The notes: generated by a model not told the origin, from the letters alone. DNA of 37,284 bases from an uncultured Bacilli bacterium (GCA_910579535.1 CAJTUR010000014.1:1-37284), one strand, 5' to 3'; numbered from the stretch's first letter, positions 23,932 to 31,634 are shown. Program-made: numbers and translations.

Positions 23932-26144
23932 TAGTCTTCTCCTTCTTCATTTTTTAGCTTTACAAGTACTTCACGTGGCTTCGAACCATTTTGGGGACCG
24001 ATGATGCCTCTTTCTTCTAATAAATCTATTATTCTGGCGGCACGATTGTAGCCAAGACGGAATCGTCTTTGTAAAAGGGAGGCACTTACTTTACCTGTGT
24101 CTAAAGTGAATTTTAAAACTTCATCGTAGACTGGATCATCGGTGTTTTCATTTTCTGGAGCAATATTTGATGGACTTGAACCTTCTATATTGGTTGGGTT
24201 AGCCATACTTTCATCGTAAGAAGCACTTTGTTGTCTACAAACATAGTTGATGATACGTTCAATTTCATCGTCAGAGATGAAACAGCCTTGAATACGAGTG
24301 GGACTATTCGCTCCCATAGGAAGATAAAGCATGTCTCCTTTTCCTAATAGTTTTTCAGCACCTGAAGCATCCAAAATGGTTCTTGAGTCAATGTAACTTG
24401 CTACGGAAAAGGCAATACGTGATGGAATATTAGTTTTAATCACACCTGTAATAACGTTTGTTGATGGTCTTTGTGTTGCAACAATTAAATGAATGCCAGC
24501 TGCACGTGCAAGTTGAGTGATACGCATAATGGAATCTTCTACGTCTTTTTTAGCCACAATCATTAAATCGGCCATTTCATCAACGATAACGACTAGGTAA
24601 TTCATTTTTTCTGTGTTTTCTTTTTCGGCTTTTTTGTTATAATCTTTGATGTTTTTAACCCCTTTTTCCGCTAGTACTTTGTAGCGATGGTCCATTTCAC
24701 TTACGACTTTTTGTAAAACCAAAGAGGCTCTTTTAGGGTCTGTGACAACTGGACATAATAAATGAGGCACGCCATTATAATTAGAAAGTTCAACTTGTTT
24801 TGGATCGACTAAAACGAGTTTGACCTCTTCTGGGCGATAATGCATTAAAAGGGAAATGATAATACTGTTAATACAAACGGATTTACCACTACCTGTTGAA
24901 CCAGCAACTAAAAGATGGGGTAACGTTGATAAGTCGGTATTGATGGTTCTTCCAGCAATGTCTTTTCCAAGGGTTACTAATAACCCTTTTTTTATTTTTT
25001 CAGGATCAGCGTCTCCTATCACTTCTTTTATTTTAACAGATGCCACTTCTTTGTTTGGAATTTCAACACCTACTGTTGATTTTCCAGGAATGGGTGCTTC
25101 TATACGAACATCTTTGGCGGCTAAAGCTAAAGCGATTTCTTTATTAATACCACTAATTCGACTTAATTTTGTTCCTGTTGGTACGACTACTTCATATTGA
25201 GTGACGGCTGGACCCACATGAATTTCAACTACTCTTCCCGCTATTTGAAAATCGTTTAATACTCTTTCTAATGATTCTTTATTGCTTCTGATGAATTCTG
25301 TTGAATTAACTTTTTTATTTTTAGGTGGTTCATCTAACAAGGATAAAGGTGGGAGTTTATAACTGGTATTAACAACAGCTGTACTTGATTCTTTTACCAT
25401 TTCCTCTTCCTTTGGTTCATCTTTTGGAATCTCTGGATGAGATTTTAATTCTTCAACACTAGTAATAATTATTTTATCGTCTTCATTTACTCCCGTAATT
25501 GGAACGTTATCGTTTGGTTCTTCTTTTATTTCATGTATTTTTTCTTTCTTTTCACGTTTTCTAAATTTGAAAATCTTACTTAAAATCGTACTTAAATTTA
25601 AATTAAAAATCATCACTAATGCAAAAACAAATAATATAGTAAGAACAATATACGTTCCTGTTACACCAAAGAGACCTGAAATACAAAAGGATAAAACCGC
25701 TCCAATGATTCCTCCCCCAATAACAATGGACGTGGTTCCAGTTGAAGTTAAAATGTTTGCTTTGTTGATGGATGCCATTCTTTCCATATAACTATTAACT
25801 GTGTTTTGAAATAAGTCAAAAGGCTTTTCTACACTTCTTACAAATGTAATGTGTGAAAGAATTAATAAAATAGCTATGATTAAATAAATACCTATTAATT
25901 TTGACGAAAAAAAGTTTGGAAGTTTTCTTTTTATTAACATATGCACGCCTAAAATTAAAACGAGCATTAAAGTAAAATACCACCATTCTCCAAGTAAAAA
26001 CATGGCAAACTGCTTGATTAAGGATCCAACGGGACCAAAGCCAAAGCCGATTAATCCAATAAGAATTAAAATTAACCCTGTTAATTCTACACTATATTCA
26101 AATTTATTTCCTGAATCTTCTTTTGATTTTTTTTTCTTTGCCAT
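23931..26144 (-). CDS. DNA translocase FtsK/SpoIIIE
   Basis: 737 residues. Four membrane helices in the first 200 residues, a charged linker, then the motor: Walker A GSTGSGKSVCINS, Walker B LVVIVDEMADLM, the RAAGIHLIVATQRPS sensor segment, and a C-terminal gamma winged helix (YDEVLKFTL to RRFRLGYNRAARIIDLLEE) that reads KOPS/SRS. The protein moves chromosome DNA at the division or sporulation septum. The ATG at 26144 is chosen because the longer frame has no SD. Driven by a clear promoter and first in an operon with the dGTPase-like gene. Confidence 0.96.
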   Translation of the reverse strand: MAKKKKSKEDSGNKFEYSVELTGLILILIGLIGFGFGPVGSLIKQFAMFLLGEWWYFTLMLVLILGVHMLIKRKLPNFFSSKLIGIYLIIAILLILSHITFVRSVEKPFDLFQNTVNSYMERMASINKANILTSTGTTSIVIGGGIIGAVLSFCISGLFGVTGTYIVLTILFVFALVMIFNLNLSTILSKIFKFRKREKKEKIHEIKEEPNDNVPITGVNEDDKIIITSVEELKSHPEIPKDEPKEEEMVKESSTAVVNTSYKLPPLSLLDEPPKNKKVNSTEFIRSNKESLERVLNDFQIAGRVVEIHVGPAVTQYEVVVPTGTKLSRISGINKEIALALAAKDVRIEAPIPGKSTVGVEIPNKEVASVKIKEVIGDADPEKIKKGLLVTLGKDIAGRTINTDLSTLPHLLVAGSTGSGKSVCINSIIISLLMHYRPEEVKLVLVDPKQVELSNYNGVPHLLCPVVTDPKRASLVLQKVVSEMDHRYKVLAEKGVKNIKDYNKKAEKENTEKMNYLVVIVDEMADLMIVAKKDVEDSIMRITQLARAAGIHLIVATQRPSTNVITGVIKTNIPSRIAFSVASYIDSRTILDASGAEKLLGKGDMLYLPMGANSPTRIQGCFISDDEIERIINYVCRQQSASYDESMANPTNIEGSSPSNIAPENENTDDPVYDEVLKFTLDTGKVSASLLQRRFRLGYNRAARIIDLLEERGIIGPQNGSKPREVLVKLKNEEGED

Positions 26145-26163
26145 CTCTATTTTCACCATTTTA

Positions 26164-26192
26164 ATTATAACAATTTTCGACTTTTTTTACAA
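26164..26192 (-). promoter_or_regulatory. Promoter of the ftsK/spoIIIE-dGTPase operon
   Basis: Minus strand TTGTAA (26187-26192), 17-base spacer, TATAAT (26164-26169), about 20 bases before the start codon. The spacer contains AGTCGAA, one mismatch from a Spo0A box. Confidence 0.7.
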
Positions 26193-26193
26193 A

Positions 26194-26216
26194 GAAAAAG
26201 TGTCAATTAGACACAT
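26194..26216 (-). terminator. Terminator of the transglutaminase-like gene
   Basis: Minus strand GTGTC-taatt-GACAC followed by CTTTTTCTTT, starting right after the stop codon at 26218. Short stem but well placed. Confidence 0.65.
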
Positions 26217-26217
26217 T

Positions 26218-27111
26218 TTAAGCATGAGCAATCATACTACTTCTCCTTATCGGATTTCTATAAATATTATAAGCATTTGCAGCATCATAACTTCTAATAT
26301 ATTCATCAATTTGCTTTTGTGTTTCTTCTTTCATTATATATTCTCCGTTAGGTTGATGTTTATAAGTAAAATAATGTTCTTTGTCATTTCTAATGATTCG
26401 ATAAACCCTAAAGAAAGTTCTATCATCTAAATTGAAAAATTTTACAAAAGTAGGTTTAAATTCTTTATTATTTTCATCTAAGAACAGAGATAGTAAGTGT
26501 TTTATATACGATGTACCACTCGAATACCCCACCAATCCTTTATGATCTTTTAATAATTCTTCAATTAATTTATAGACAAGATAGATATAATCTTCTTGAG
26601 AATATTTTCTTCGAATTAATGCAAGTTTTTCTTTCATTGTTTGCAATTTTTTTTCTTTTTCTGTTGGCTCATTTTGTTCACTCATTTTGATTATTTTTTT
26701 TTGACCATTTTCATTTTTTATAATACAATTATTAACCGTATTTAAACCAAATTTAATTCGCATTAAATCTCCTTTTTTACTTGTGAGATCAAATTGATAT
26801 CTTTCTTTATTTATTGTTACAAGTACATATACATGAACTCCACCGCTAGAAGTCGTTTTAGCTTTTATACCAAATGCATTAAGCAAATTAATAAAAATAT
26901 GGGCCCATTTATAACAATCAACATAAAGATTATCAATATTGTAAATATCGATTTCTTTTTGAGCAGATTTTTCAATTGTATCAAAAAGATTATGAAATGG
27001 ATCATACTCAAAAATTTCTCCAGTTCGTTTGTAAATATGATTTACAATGTCTATTGGTTCAACAAGATTCAAAGATAAAATTTCTAATTTCATCATTTCT
27101 AATAAATTCAT
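26218..27111 (-). CDS. Transglutaminase-like superfamily protein, 297 aa
   Basis: The N-terminal half has a Cys-His-Asp triad in the right order and spacing for a transglutaminase-like fold: Cys66 in YVDCYKWAHIF, His93 in SGGVHVYVLV and Asp108 in YQFDLTSKK. The second half (from residue 150) is a helical, charged region with the YIKHLLSLFL and FFRVYRIIRND segments and no known motif. No signal peptide, so it acts in the cytoplasm. Such proteins may be proteases, deamidases or peptidyl transferases; the substrate is unknown. SD AAGGGG is ten bases from ATG. Transcribed from its own TTGACA-17-TACAAT promoter. Confidence 0.6.
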   Translation of the reverse strand: MNLLEMMKLEILSLNLVEPIDIVNHIYKRTGEIFEYDPFHNLFDTIEKSAQKEIDIYNIDNLYVDCYKWAHIFINLLNAFGIKAKTTSSGGVHVYVLVTINKERYQFDLTSKKGDLMRIKFGLNTVNNCIIKNENGQKKIIKMSEQNEPTEKEKKLQTMKEKLALIRRKYSQEDYIYLVYKLIEELLKDHKGLVGYSSGTSYIKHLLSLFLDENNKEFKPTFVKFFNLDDRTFFRVYRIIRNDKEHYFTYKHQPNGEYIMKEETQKQIDEYIRSYDAANAYNIYRNPIRRSSMIAHA

Positions 27112-27139
27112 AATATCAAAACCCCTTTTTTATGATTTA

Positions 27140-27168
27140 ATTGTAGCATAAAAAAAATCATTTGTCAA
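27140..27168 (-). promoter_or_regulatory. Promoter of the transglutaminase-like gene
   Basis: Minus strand TTGACA (27163-27168), 17-base spacer, TACAAT (27140-27145). It overlaps the terminator of the upstream fusion gene. Confidence 0.75.
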
Positions 27169-27192
27169 ATTATGTAAATACAAGTGATTTTT
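27148..27192 (-). terminator. Terminator of the CDP-alcohol phosphatidyltransferase-HD gene
   Basis: Minus strand AAAATCACTTGT-loop-ACAAATGATTTT with one mismatch, followed by eight T. The right arm and T-run also contain the next gene's -35 box. Confidence 0.7.
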
Positions 27193-27211
27193 ATTTGCAT
27201 TTTTTATATTT

Positions 27212-28267
27212 CTATTTTACTTCTTTATAAATTTTCACTTTTTCTTTTTCTCTTTTTTTATTCCCTTTTTTTCTTATTTTAGGAATCATTAAAAGTGGAT
27301 GAAACAGAAAATCTAAAGAATCCGCTTTATCAACAATGGTTAAAATCCAACTCTCTTTGTATTTAGGGATTTTTTTATTAACAGGAAACATATGAGTTTC
27401 AATCATACTTTCTATTTTTTTATTCATTAAAGTTGGAAAATATTTTAAAGCATTATTTTTAGCTTGTTCAGCATGGACAAAAGCATGTTTTTTTAAAAAT
27501 GGAGTTTTATCAAATGTTTCTTGCCAAGGTTTATCGTAAAAATCATGTAATAACCCCGCTATAGCAAGTGCTTTATAATCTAAATGAAGTTTTTTCCCAA
27601 TTTTATAGGCATCGTAAGAAACTCTTAAAACATGATCGTAAACGCTTTCGTTATAATGATGGGCGTAATTTTTTCTTTTTAAAAATTCTTCATTTTCTAA
27701 AATTTCTTTTACTATTTTATAATATTCACTTTTTTTAAAAGTGGGACTTTTTTTTTTATTTTTATTTAAGGCATAATTATTCATATATTCAATTAAACTT
27801 CCTGTTTGAAATAAAACAGTTAGGAAAATAAATAGTTTAATAGGTAATTTTATTTTAGTCAATAGAATATCTAATAGTCCTAAAAGGATGGTTATAAATA
27901 TTACCCATGTTTTTATTTTTCCAATCAATAAAGATTCAAATGCTTTTGTTTTATAATAAGTGTAAATGTTAAATAATGCAATTAAGCACTCTAAAACAAA
28001 TATATAAAAGAAACCATGGTAGTTAAAGATTAAAATAATTAAAAGAGAGAGTGCTAGACATTTGTCTCCTATGGCATCGAGTTTAGCTCCTAGTTCACTT
28101 ACTACGCCCCATTTTCTTGCTAACCTTCCATCTAAAAAATCCGTTAGGGCAATAAAGAAAGCTAATATTAATAATGAATAGGTGTGATCGTAGATTCCTA
28201 AATAGATAATTAATGGTATGACTAATAATCTTGATAGTGTCAAAATGTTTGGAATTATTTTTTTCAT
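27212..28267 (-). CDS. CDP-alcohol phosphatidyltransferase fused to an HD phosphohydrolase
   Basis: 351 residues. Residues 1-165 are a membrane CDP-alcohol phosphatidyltransferase (PgsA-like) with the full signature D43-x2-D46-G-x2-A-R-x8-G60-x3-D64-x3-D68, which transfers a phosphatidyl group to an alcohol such as glycerol-3-phosphate. From about residue 180 an HD domain follows: YDHVLRVSYDA (His212), GLLHDFYDK (His241, Asp242), His261/His265, ETHMFP (His292) and VDKADS (Asp313). A continuous frame with no stop links them. SD GAGGAAAATGGG. Phospholipid synthesis plus hydrolysis of a phosphate ester is the simple reading. The combination is unusual to me. Confidence 0.8.
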   Translation of the reverse strand: MKKIIPNILTLSRLLVIPLIIYLGIYDHTYSLLILAFFIALTDFLDGRLARKWGVVSELGAKLDAIGDKCLALSLLIILIFNYHGFFYIFVLECLIALFNIYTYYKTKAFESLLIGKIKTWVIFITILLGLLDILLTKIKLPIKLFIFLTVLFQTGSLIEYMNNYALNKNKKKSPTFKKSEYYKIVKEILENEEFLKRKNYAHHYNESVYDHVLRVSYDAYKIGKKLHLDYKALAIAGLLHDFYDKPWQETFDKTPFLKKHAFVHAEQAKNNALKYFPTLMNKKIESMIETHMFPVNKKIPKYKESWILTIVDKADSLDFLFHPLLMIPKIRKKGNKKREKEKVKIYKEVK

Positions 28268-28300
28268 CCCATTTTCCTCTTTTCCTAATTTATTATAACA

Positions 28301-28335
28301 AAAAAAATAAAAACATTAAATGGTTATTAATGTTT
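28301..28335 (-). terminator. Terminator of the four-helix-protein gene
   Basis: Minus strand AAACATTAA-loop-TTAATGTTT followed by T-rich sequence. It lies only four bases past the stop at 28339, and the T-rich tail leads into the TATAAT upstream of the fusion gene. Confidence 0.7.
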
Positions 28336-28338
28336 CTA

Positions 28339-28773
28339 CTATAAATATACTTTTAATCCTTTAATATTATTCTCTAAAGTTTTTAATAAGTCTTCTCCTA
28401 ATTTTGTTATTTCTTCGTCCCCATCATCAAATAAGTTCATCGCTTCAATTATTTTAGTGATACCTTTACTGGTTCCTTTTACCATCATTTCAGCAATGGT
28501 TTTGTCTTCACTTTCTTTTTTTATCATCATGTCGCTCATGACTTTACTACTTATACGCGTCATTTTGCTTATTTCTTGTTCTTCCGTTCCATATTTTGGA
28601 AAAATCTTTTCACATTCTTCTAAAATCTTGGTGTATTCTTTCTTTTGTTCTTCTAAGAACTCACGAAATTTGGATTGTTTTACTTTATCTATGACATCAT
28701 TAATTCCAATCACACCCATCTCACTTGTTTTATAAATCTTGTCTAGAAATGCAATATTTTTGTTTTCTTTCAT
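28339..28773 (-). CDS. Four-helix (ferritin-like/DUF2383-like) protein, 144 aa
   Basis: A helical, soluble protein with the sequence style of a small four-helix bundle: FLDKIYKTSEMGVIGIND, FREFLEEQKKEYTKILEE, then SDMMIKKESEDKTIAEMMVK. Acidic and methionine-rich, with no clear metal ligands. Close to ferritin-like DUF2383 proteins of Bacillota by appearance only. SD GGTGATTTTTT ends right at the start codon. A sigma-G-like promoter and a hairpin lie over the SD. No functional assignment. Confidence 0.5.
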   Translation of the reverse strand: MKENKNIAFLDKIYKTSEMGVIGINDVIDKVKQSKFREFLEEQKKEYTKILEECEKIFPKYGTEEQEISKMTRISSKVMSDMMIKKESEDKTIAEMMVKGTSKGITKIIEAMNLFDDGDEEITKLGEDLLKTLENNIKGLKVYL

Positions 28774-28776
28774 AAA

Positions 28777-28803
28777 AAATCACCCATTTTTAGTATGAGT
28801 GAC
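28777..28803 (-). promoter_or_regulatory. Hairpin overlapping the SD and a sigma-G-like -10 box
   Basis: On the minus strand the sequence TCACTCAT-actaaaa-ATGGGTGA forms a stem with one G-U pair; the following six T make it look like the terminator of the RNase J-like gene. The 3' arm contains the GGTGAT SD of the next gene. The same bases hold CATACTA (28791-28797), the sigma-G -10 consensus, with AGTATA 18 bases upstream (sigma-G -35 consensus TGNATA). Confidence 0.5.
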
Positions 28804-28814
28804 TTTCTATTTTT

Positions 28815-30449
28815 TTATACTTCTTGAACAACCGCAATAATCATAGGTTTACATTCGGTTTCTTCATAAAGGAATTTACTTAATTCGGTACGAATTTCTG
28901 TTTTAATTTTATTAAAATCCACAAAGTTATCAATAATGTTTCTTAAAATGATGTCCTCAGCTATTTTTTTTATTTCTCTTATAATTTCTTTGGAATCTTT
29001 AGCGTAAATAAATCCTCTTGTTGTCACCTCTGGTCCTACTAAAATGGTTTTTGTTTTTTTGCTTAATGTCGCACTAATTAAGACAATTCCATTTTCACTT
29101 AACATTTCACGGTCTTTGATTACCAATTCACCTACATCATCACTTGATTTTCCATCTATTAAAATATCATTGACTTTTATTTTTTCAGTGGTTTCTTTTA
29201 AAACGCCATCTTCAAATAAAACGACTTCTCCATTTTGTTTTAAGATTATGTTTTCTTTTGGCATGCCTAAAGAACTGGCTAAGTTTGCATTTTGAACTAA
29301 GTAACGGTATTCTCCTTTAACTGGCATGTAATATTTAGGGTTGGTTAATTTTAACATTAACATCAAATCTTCACTTGATGCATGATGAAGAATATTTTTA
29401 TCCTTAGGAATTGAAATGATACGACATCCTAACATAGAAAGCTCATTTTCAATTTTAACTAATAATTTTTCATTACTATCGTAACGAGGCTCAGCAAAAA
29501 TAACGGTATCGCTTGGTTTTAATTTGATGTATTTATCGTAGCCACTCATCACTTTACTAATGGACGCGTAAGGGTTTTCTTTGTCATCACATAAAAGTAA
29601 AATGGAATCAGGGTCATCTATATTGGATAAATCCCCTAATAAGTCATCCGGAAAATTTAAATAGCCTTCTTTTTTGGCAAAGTTTACAACGTTTTGCAAT
29701 TTTTTTCCCATTAAAACAATTTTACGATGTTTGTTTAAAGCGCTATTAAAAATATCTTCTATGGTGTATAAATGAGTTGGTAAGAGTAAAAACATTAAAC
29801 GCTCTTCATATTTATTTACAATATCTTTAAAGAAATCTTCTAAACGATGACTTGGTGAGGTATGCCCTGTGTGTTCAGCAAATGAAGACTCAGATAAAAG
29901 AGCTAATACTCCTTGTTTTCCGACATAAGCTATACGCCCTAAATCCATGTCATAATGACCTGTCATTTTGGAGTCAATAATAAAGTCTCCTGTATAACAT
30001 ATTGCTCCATCTTTTGTATTTATACAGTACATTACGGCATCTGGGCAACTATGGCTTACCGTAATGGGAAAGATACTAACTCGTCCAAAATTTAATTTTT
30101 TGTGTGGCGTAATCTCAGTAATGTTTTTTTCAGGTACGCCAGAAGTCATCAGCTCGTATTTTGTATACTTAGTGGCGTACAATTTAATTTCAGGAATGTA
30201 TTTGATTAAATCACTGGTTCCTCCCATATTTTCATAATGGCCATGTGTTAAGAATACCCCTTTTATTCTTTTTTTATTTTTTGATAAATAATCAAAATCT
30301 GGAATAATATAATCAATTCCAAACATGTTATTAGAAGCGTATTTTAGTCCACAATCAAAAACAAAGATATCTTTATCAATTTCTATTATATAGGTATTTT
30401 TACCATTTTCGTCTAGTCCACCTAGACTGAATATTTTAATTTTACTCAT
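28815..30449 (-). CDS. RNase J-family metallo-beta-lactamase nuclease with degenerate active site
   Basis: 544 residues, full RNase J architecture: beta-lactamase core, beta-CASP insertion and C-terminal domain. Conserved motifs: SHSCPDAVMYC (His133), YTGDFIIDS (Asp155), LSESSFAEHTGHT and MPVKGEYRYL. The metal-binding HxHxDH motif reads H69-G-H71-Y-E73-N74, the last two ligands replaced, and the HGEYR His is Lys378. SD region is weak. The same pattern of lost ligands is known from RNase J2 subunits, which pair with an active J1, so this may be a non-catalytic partner. No second RNase J in this window. Confidence 0.85.
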   Translation of the reverse strand: MSKIKIFSLGGLDENGKNTYIIEIDKDIFVFDCGLKYASNNMFGIDYIIPDFDYLSKNKKRIKGVFLTHGHYENMGGTSDLIKYIPEIKLYATKYTKYELMTSGVPEKNITEITPHKKLNFGRVSIFPITVSHSCPDAVMYCINTKDGAICYTGDFIIDSKMTGHYDMDLGRIAYVGKQGVLALLSESSFAEHTGHTSPSHRLEDFFKDIVNKYEERLMFLLLPTHLYTIEDIFNSALNKHRKIVLMGKKLQNVVNFAKKEGYLNFPDDLLGDLSNIDDPDSILLLCDDKENPYASISKVMSGYDKYIKLKPSDTVIFAEPRYDSNEKLLVKIENELSMLGCRIISIPKDKNILHHASSEDLMLMLKLTNPKYYMPVKGEYRYLVQNANLASSLGMPKENIILKQNGEVVLFEDGVLKETTEKIKVNDILIDGKSSDDVGELVIKDREMLSENGIVLISATLSKKTKTILVGPEVTTRGFIYAKDSKEIIREIKKIAEDIILRNIIDNFVDFNKIKTEIRTELSKFLYEETECKPMIIAVVQEV

Positions 30450-30505
30450 CTTTCATCTCTTTCTGTTTTAATTTTATTTATTTTAAAGTTTTTTGGAGCA
30501 TCTGT

Positions 30506-30534
30506 ATTATAACAAAAAAAGATTTCTTTGTAAA
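30506..30534 (-). promoter_or_regulatory. Promoter of the RNase J-like gene
   Basis: Minus strand TTTACA (30529-30534), 17-base spacer, TATAAT (30506-30511), about 55 bases before the start codon. Confidence 0.75.
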
Positions 30535-30574
30535 TATAAGTGTTTTTGTTTGAAAGGATATCTTTTATTCAAAA

Positions 30575-30583
30575 TTTGTCGAA
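30575..30583 (+). promoter_or_regulatory. Spo0A-box-like site TTTGTCGAA
   Basis: Matches the core 0A box TGTCGAA exactly, with a T-rich 5' side, about 145 bases before the small plus-strand ORF and about 40 bases upstream of the RNase J promoter. Site alone; no footprint evidence. Confidence 0.35.
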
Positions 30584-30727
30584 CTCTTTTTCTTTACAGA
30601 CTTTTTTACTTTATTTAGAATAATCATTCGAGTTTTTAGGAATGATGTTGCCATGAGTATCTTGCTACTCAATTTCTTTTGTGGTTTTGGTTGACGTTTG
30701 GTTAATCAAATTTAAGGAGGATTATTT

Positions 30728-30856
30728 ATGGTCTTTCTAAAAGTAATTTTAGAAGTTTTTGGGGGACTTTTGGTTAAAGGTTCAAACAAAAAGACATCCA
30801 CTCACAACATTGAAAATAACAACATTGTAGTGATTGTCTATTATAACAAACAATAG
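30728..30856 (+). CDS. Small ORF, 42 aa, hydrophobic N-terminal half
   Basis: Starts MVFLKVILEVFGGLLVKG with a strong AAGGAGG SD seven bases upstream. The last half is polar (TSTHNIENNNIVV then VYYNKQ). It is the only plus-strand frame in the 515-base gap between the RNase J-like gene and the decayed island. A small hairpin (GAGTA-tcttgc-TACTC, 30655-30670) precedes it. Family unknown. It could be a membrane peptide, a regulator, or part of a type I system; the hydrophobic part is only about 16 residues. Confidence 0.45.
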   Translation: MVFLKVILEVFGGLLVKGSNKKTSTHNIENNNIVVIVYYNKQ

Positions 30857-30964
30857 GCAATAGTCTCCTAAAGCTCTATTAATTTAATCTTATCATACTT
30901 TTTTATAAATTCAATAAAAAAGTGTTTTTGGATTGTAGTACCACCGTCTTTCTCTTTTCTTATA

Positions 30965-31218
30965 TTAGATTTTTTTATAAATTAAAACCGCATCGTTTTC
31001 TTCATCTTGGTAACCGTATTTTATTTGATTTATTCCCTCAAATTCTTTTATTTGATAAGTAGACTCTGGAAAATAACGATTTCTTAATTCCATATTATAA
31101 ATAGGATACATCACCGATTTATTTATTTTTGAATCATAGAAATACGCCAGAAACAAAGTTCCAGACTCCTCTAAATACGGAAACACTTCTTCTATTGTTT
31201 GCTTAAATTTTCTTAAAT
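30965..31218 (-). pseudogene. C-terminal fragment of an unidentified protein, cut by an IS3 end
   Basis: The open frame (through TTG in the IS end) gives about 83 native residues: YLRKFKQTIEEVFPYLEESG, then YPIYNMELRNRYFPESTYQI and a final VLIYKKI. It resembles the end of a Rossmann-type (methyltransferase-like) protein but I cannot name it. The 5' part is missing; the frame runs straight into the IS terminal repeat. No SD at the apparent start. Confidence 0.5.
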
Positions 31219-31315
31219 ATGAACTGAACCCCAAAAGTTGGACAGTTTATAAATAGTTTCTAATTAGAGGACTGTAACCTGTAACTTACGGGTGACAGTC
31301 CTTTTAATTTTTCCA
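31219..31315 (-). mobile_element. IS3-family (IS150-group-like) end remnant
   Basis: TGAACTGAACCCCAAAAGTT begins at 31219 and continues GGACAGT, the terminal repeat style of IS3/IS150-type elements. It is preceded on the minus strand by the last codons of an orfB transposase (KLKGLSPVSYRLQSSN). A terminator-like hairpin (GGACTGTAACC...GGGTGACAGTCC, 31268-31300) sits across the end of orfB. Only about 100 bases of the element remain; the rest has been deleted or replaced by the pyridoxamine-kinase sequence. Confidence 0.65.
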
Positions 31316-31594
31316 TAAATTTTATCACTTTATTAATAAAATGTACAGCTTTTAATACCGCTTCATAGAGTTCTTCTCCATTTATTAATGAAGTCATAAC
31401 GATAGCTGTAAAGACCTCTTCACAGCTGTACGTGATTCTCCAATTTTTTCGGTTTCAACAATTTTAGACTCTTTACTGTAAACAAAATTCCATATTTTAT
31501 TTCCTTTTGTTATACCTGTAATGACTACTTTTTTTGCTCCTAACAAAGTTAAATTGTACGCCATTTTTTCTAGATTCTCAAAAGAAGCTAACAT
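31260..31594 (-). pseudogene. Pyridoxamine/pyridoxal-kinase remnant fused to an IS3 orfB end
   Basis: The first part (YNLTLLGAKKVVITGITKG and KIVETEKIGES) resembles the middle of PdxK/PdxY-like kinases. A one-base shift near 31430 then gives EVFTAIVMTSLINGEELYEA and VLKAVHFINKVIKFM, the end of the kinase, in place of the normal GTGD anion-hole region (reading SCEE here). The same frame continues directly into the IS3 orfB tail and stops at 31260. The N-terminal two-thirds is absent. Not expected to be active. Confidence 0.6.
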
Positions 31595-31617
31595 AAAAAA
31601 TTAAGCTTTATTTTTTC

Positions 31618-31634
31618 ATCGACAGAATTCGACA
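31618..31634 (-). promoter_or_regulatory. Two tandem Spo0A-box-like sites, one helical turn apart
   Basis: On the minus strand TGTCGAA (31628-31634) followed 10 bases later by TGTCGAT (31618-31624). Direct repeats at helical-turn spacing are typical of Spo0A binding regions. No intact gene is clearly positioned downstream on this strand; the XRE regulator promoter lies about 125 bases to the right. Confidence 0.4.

Noticed and set aside
31268..31310. GGACTGT...ACAGTCC hairpin as an independent regulatory RNA
   Set aside because: It overlaps the last codons of the IS3 transposase and is best explained as the end of that element.
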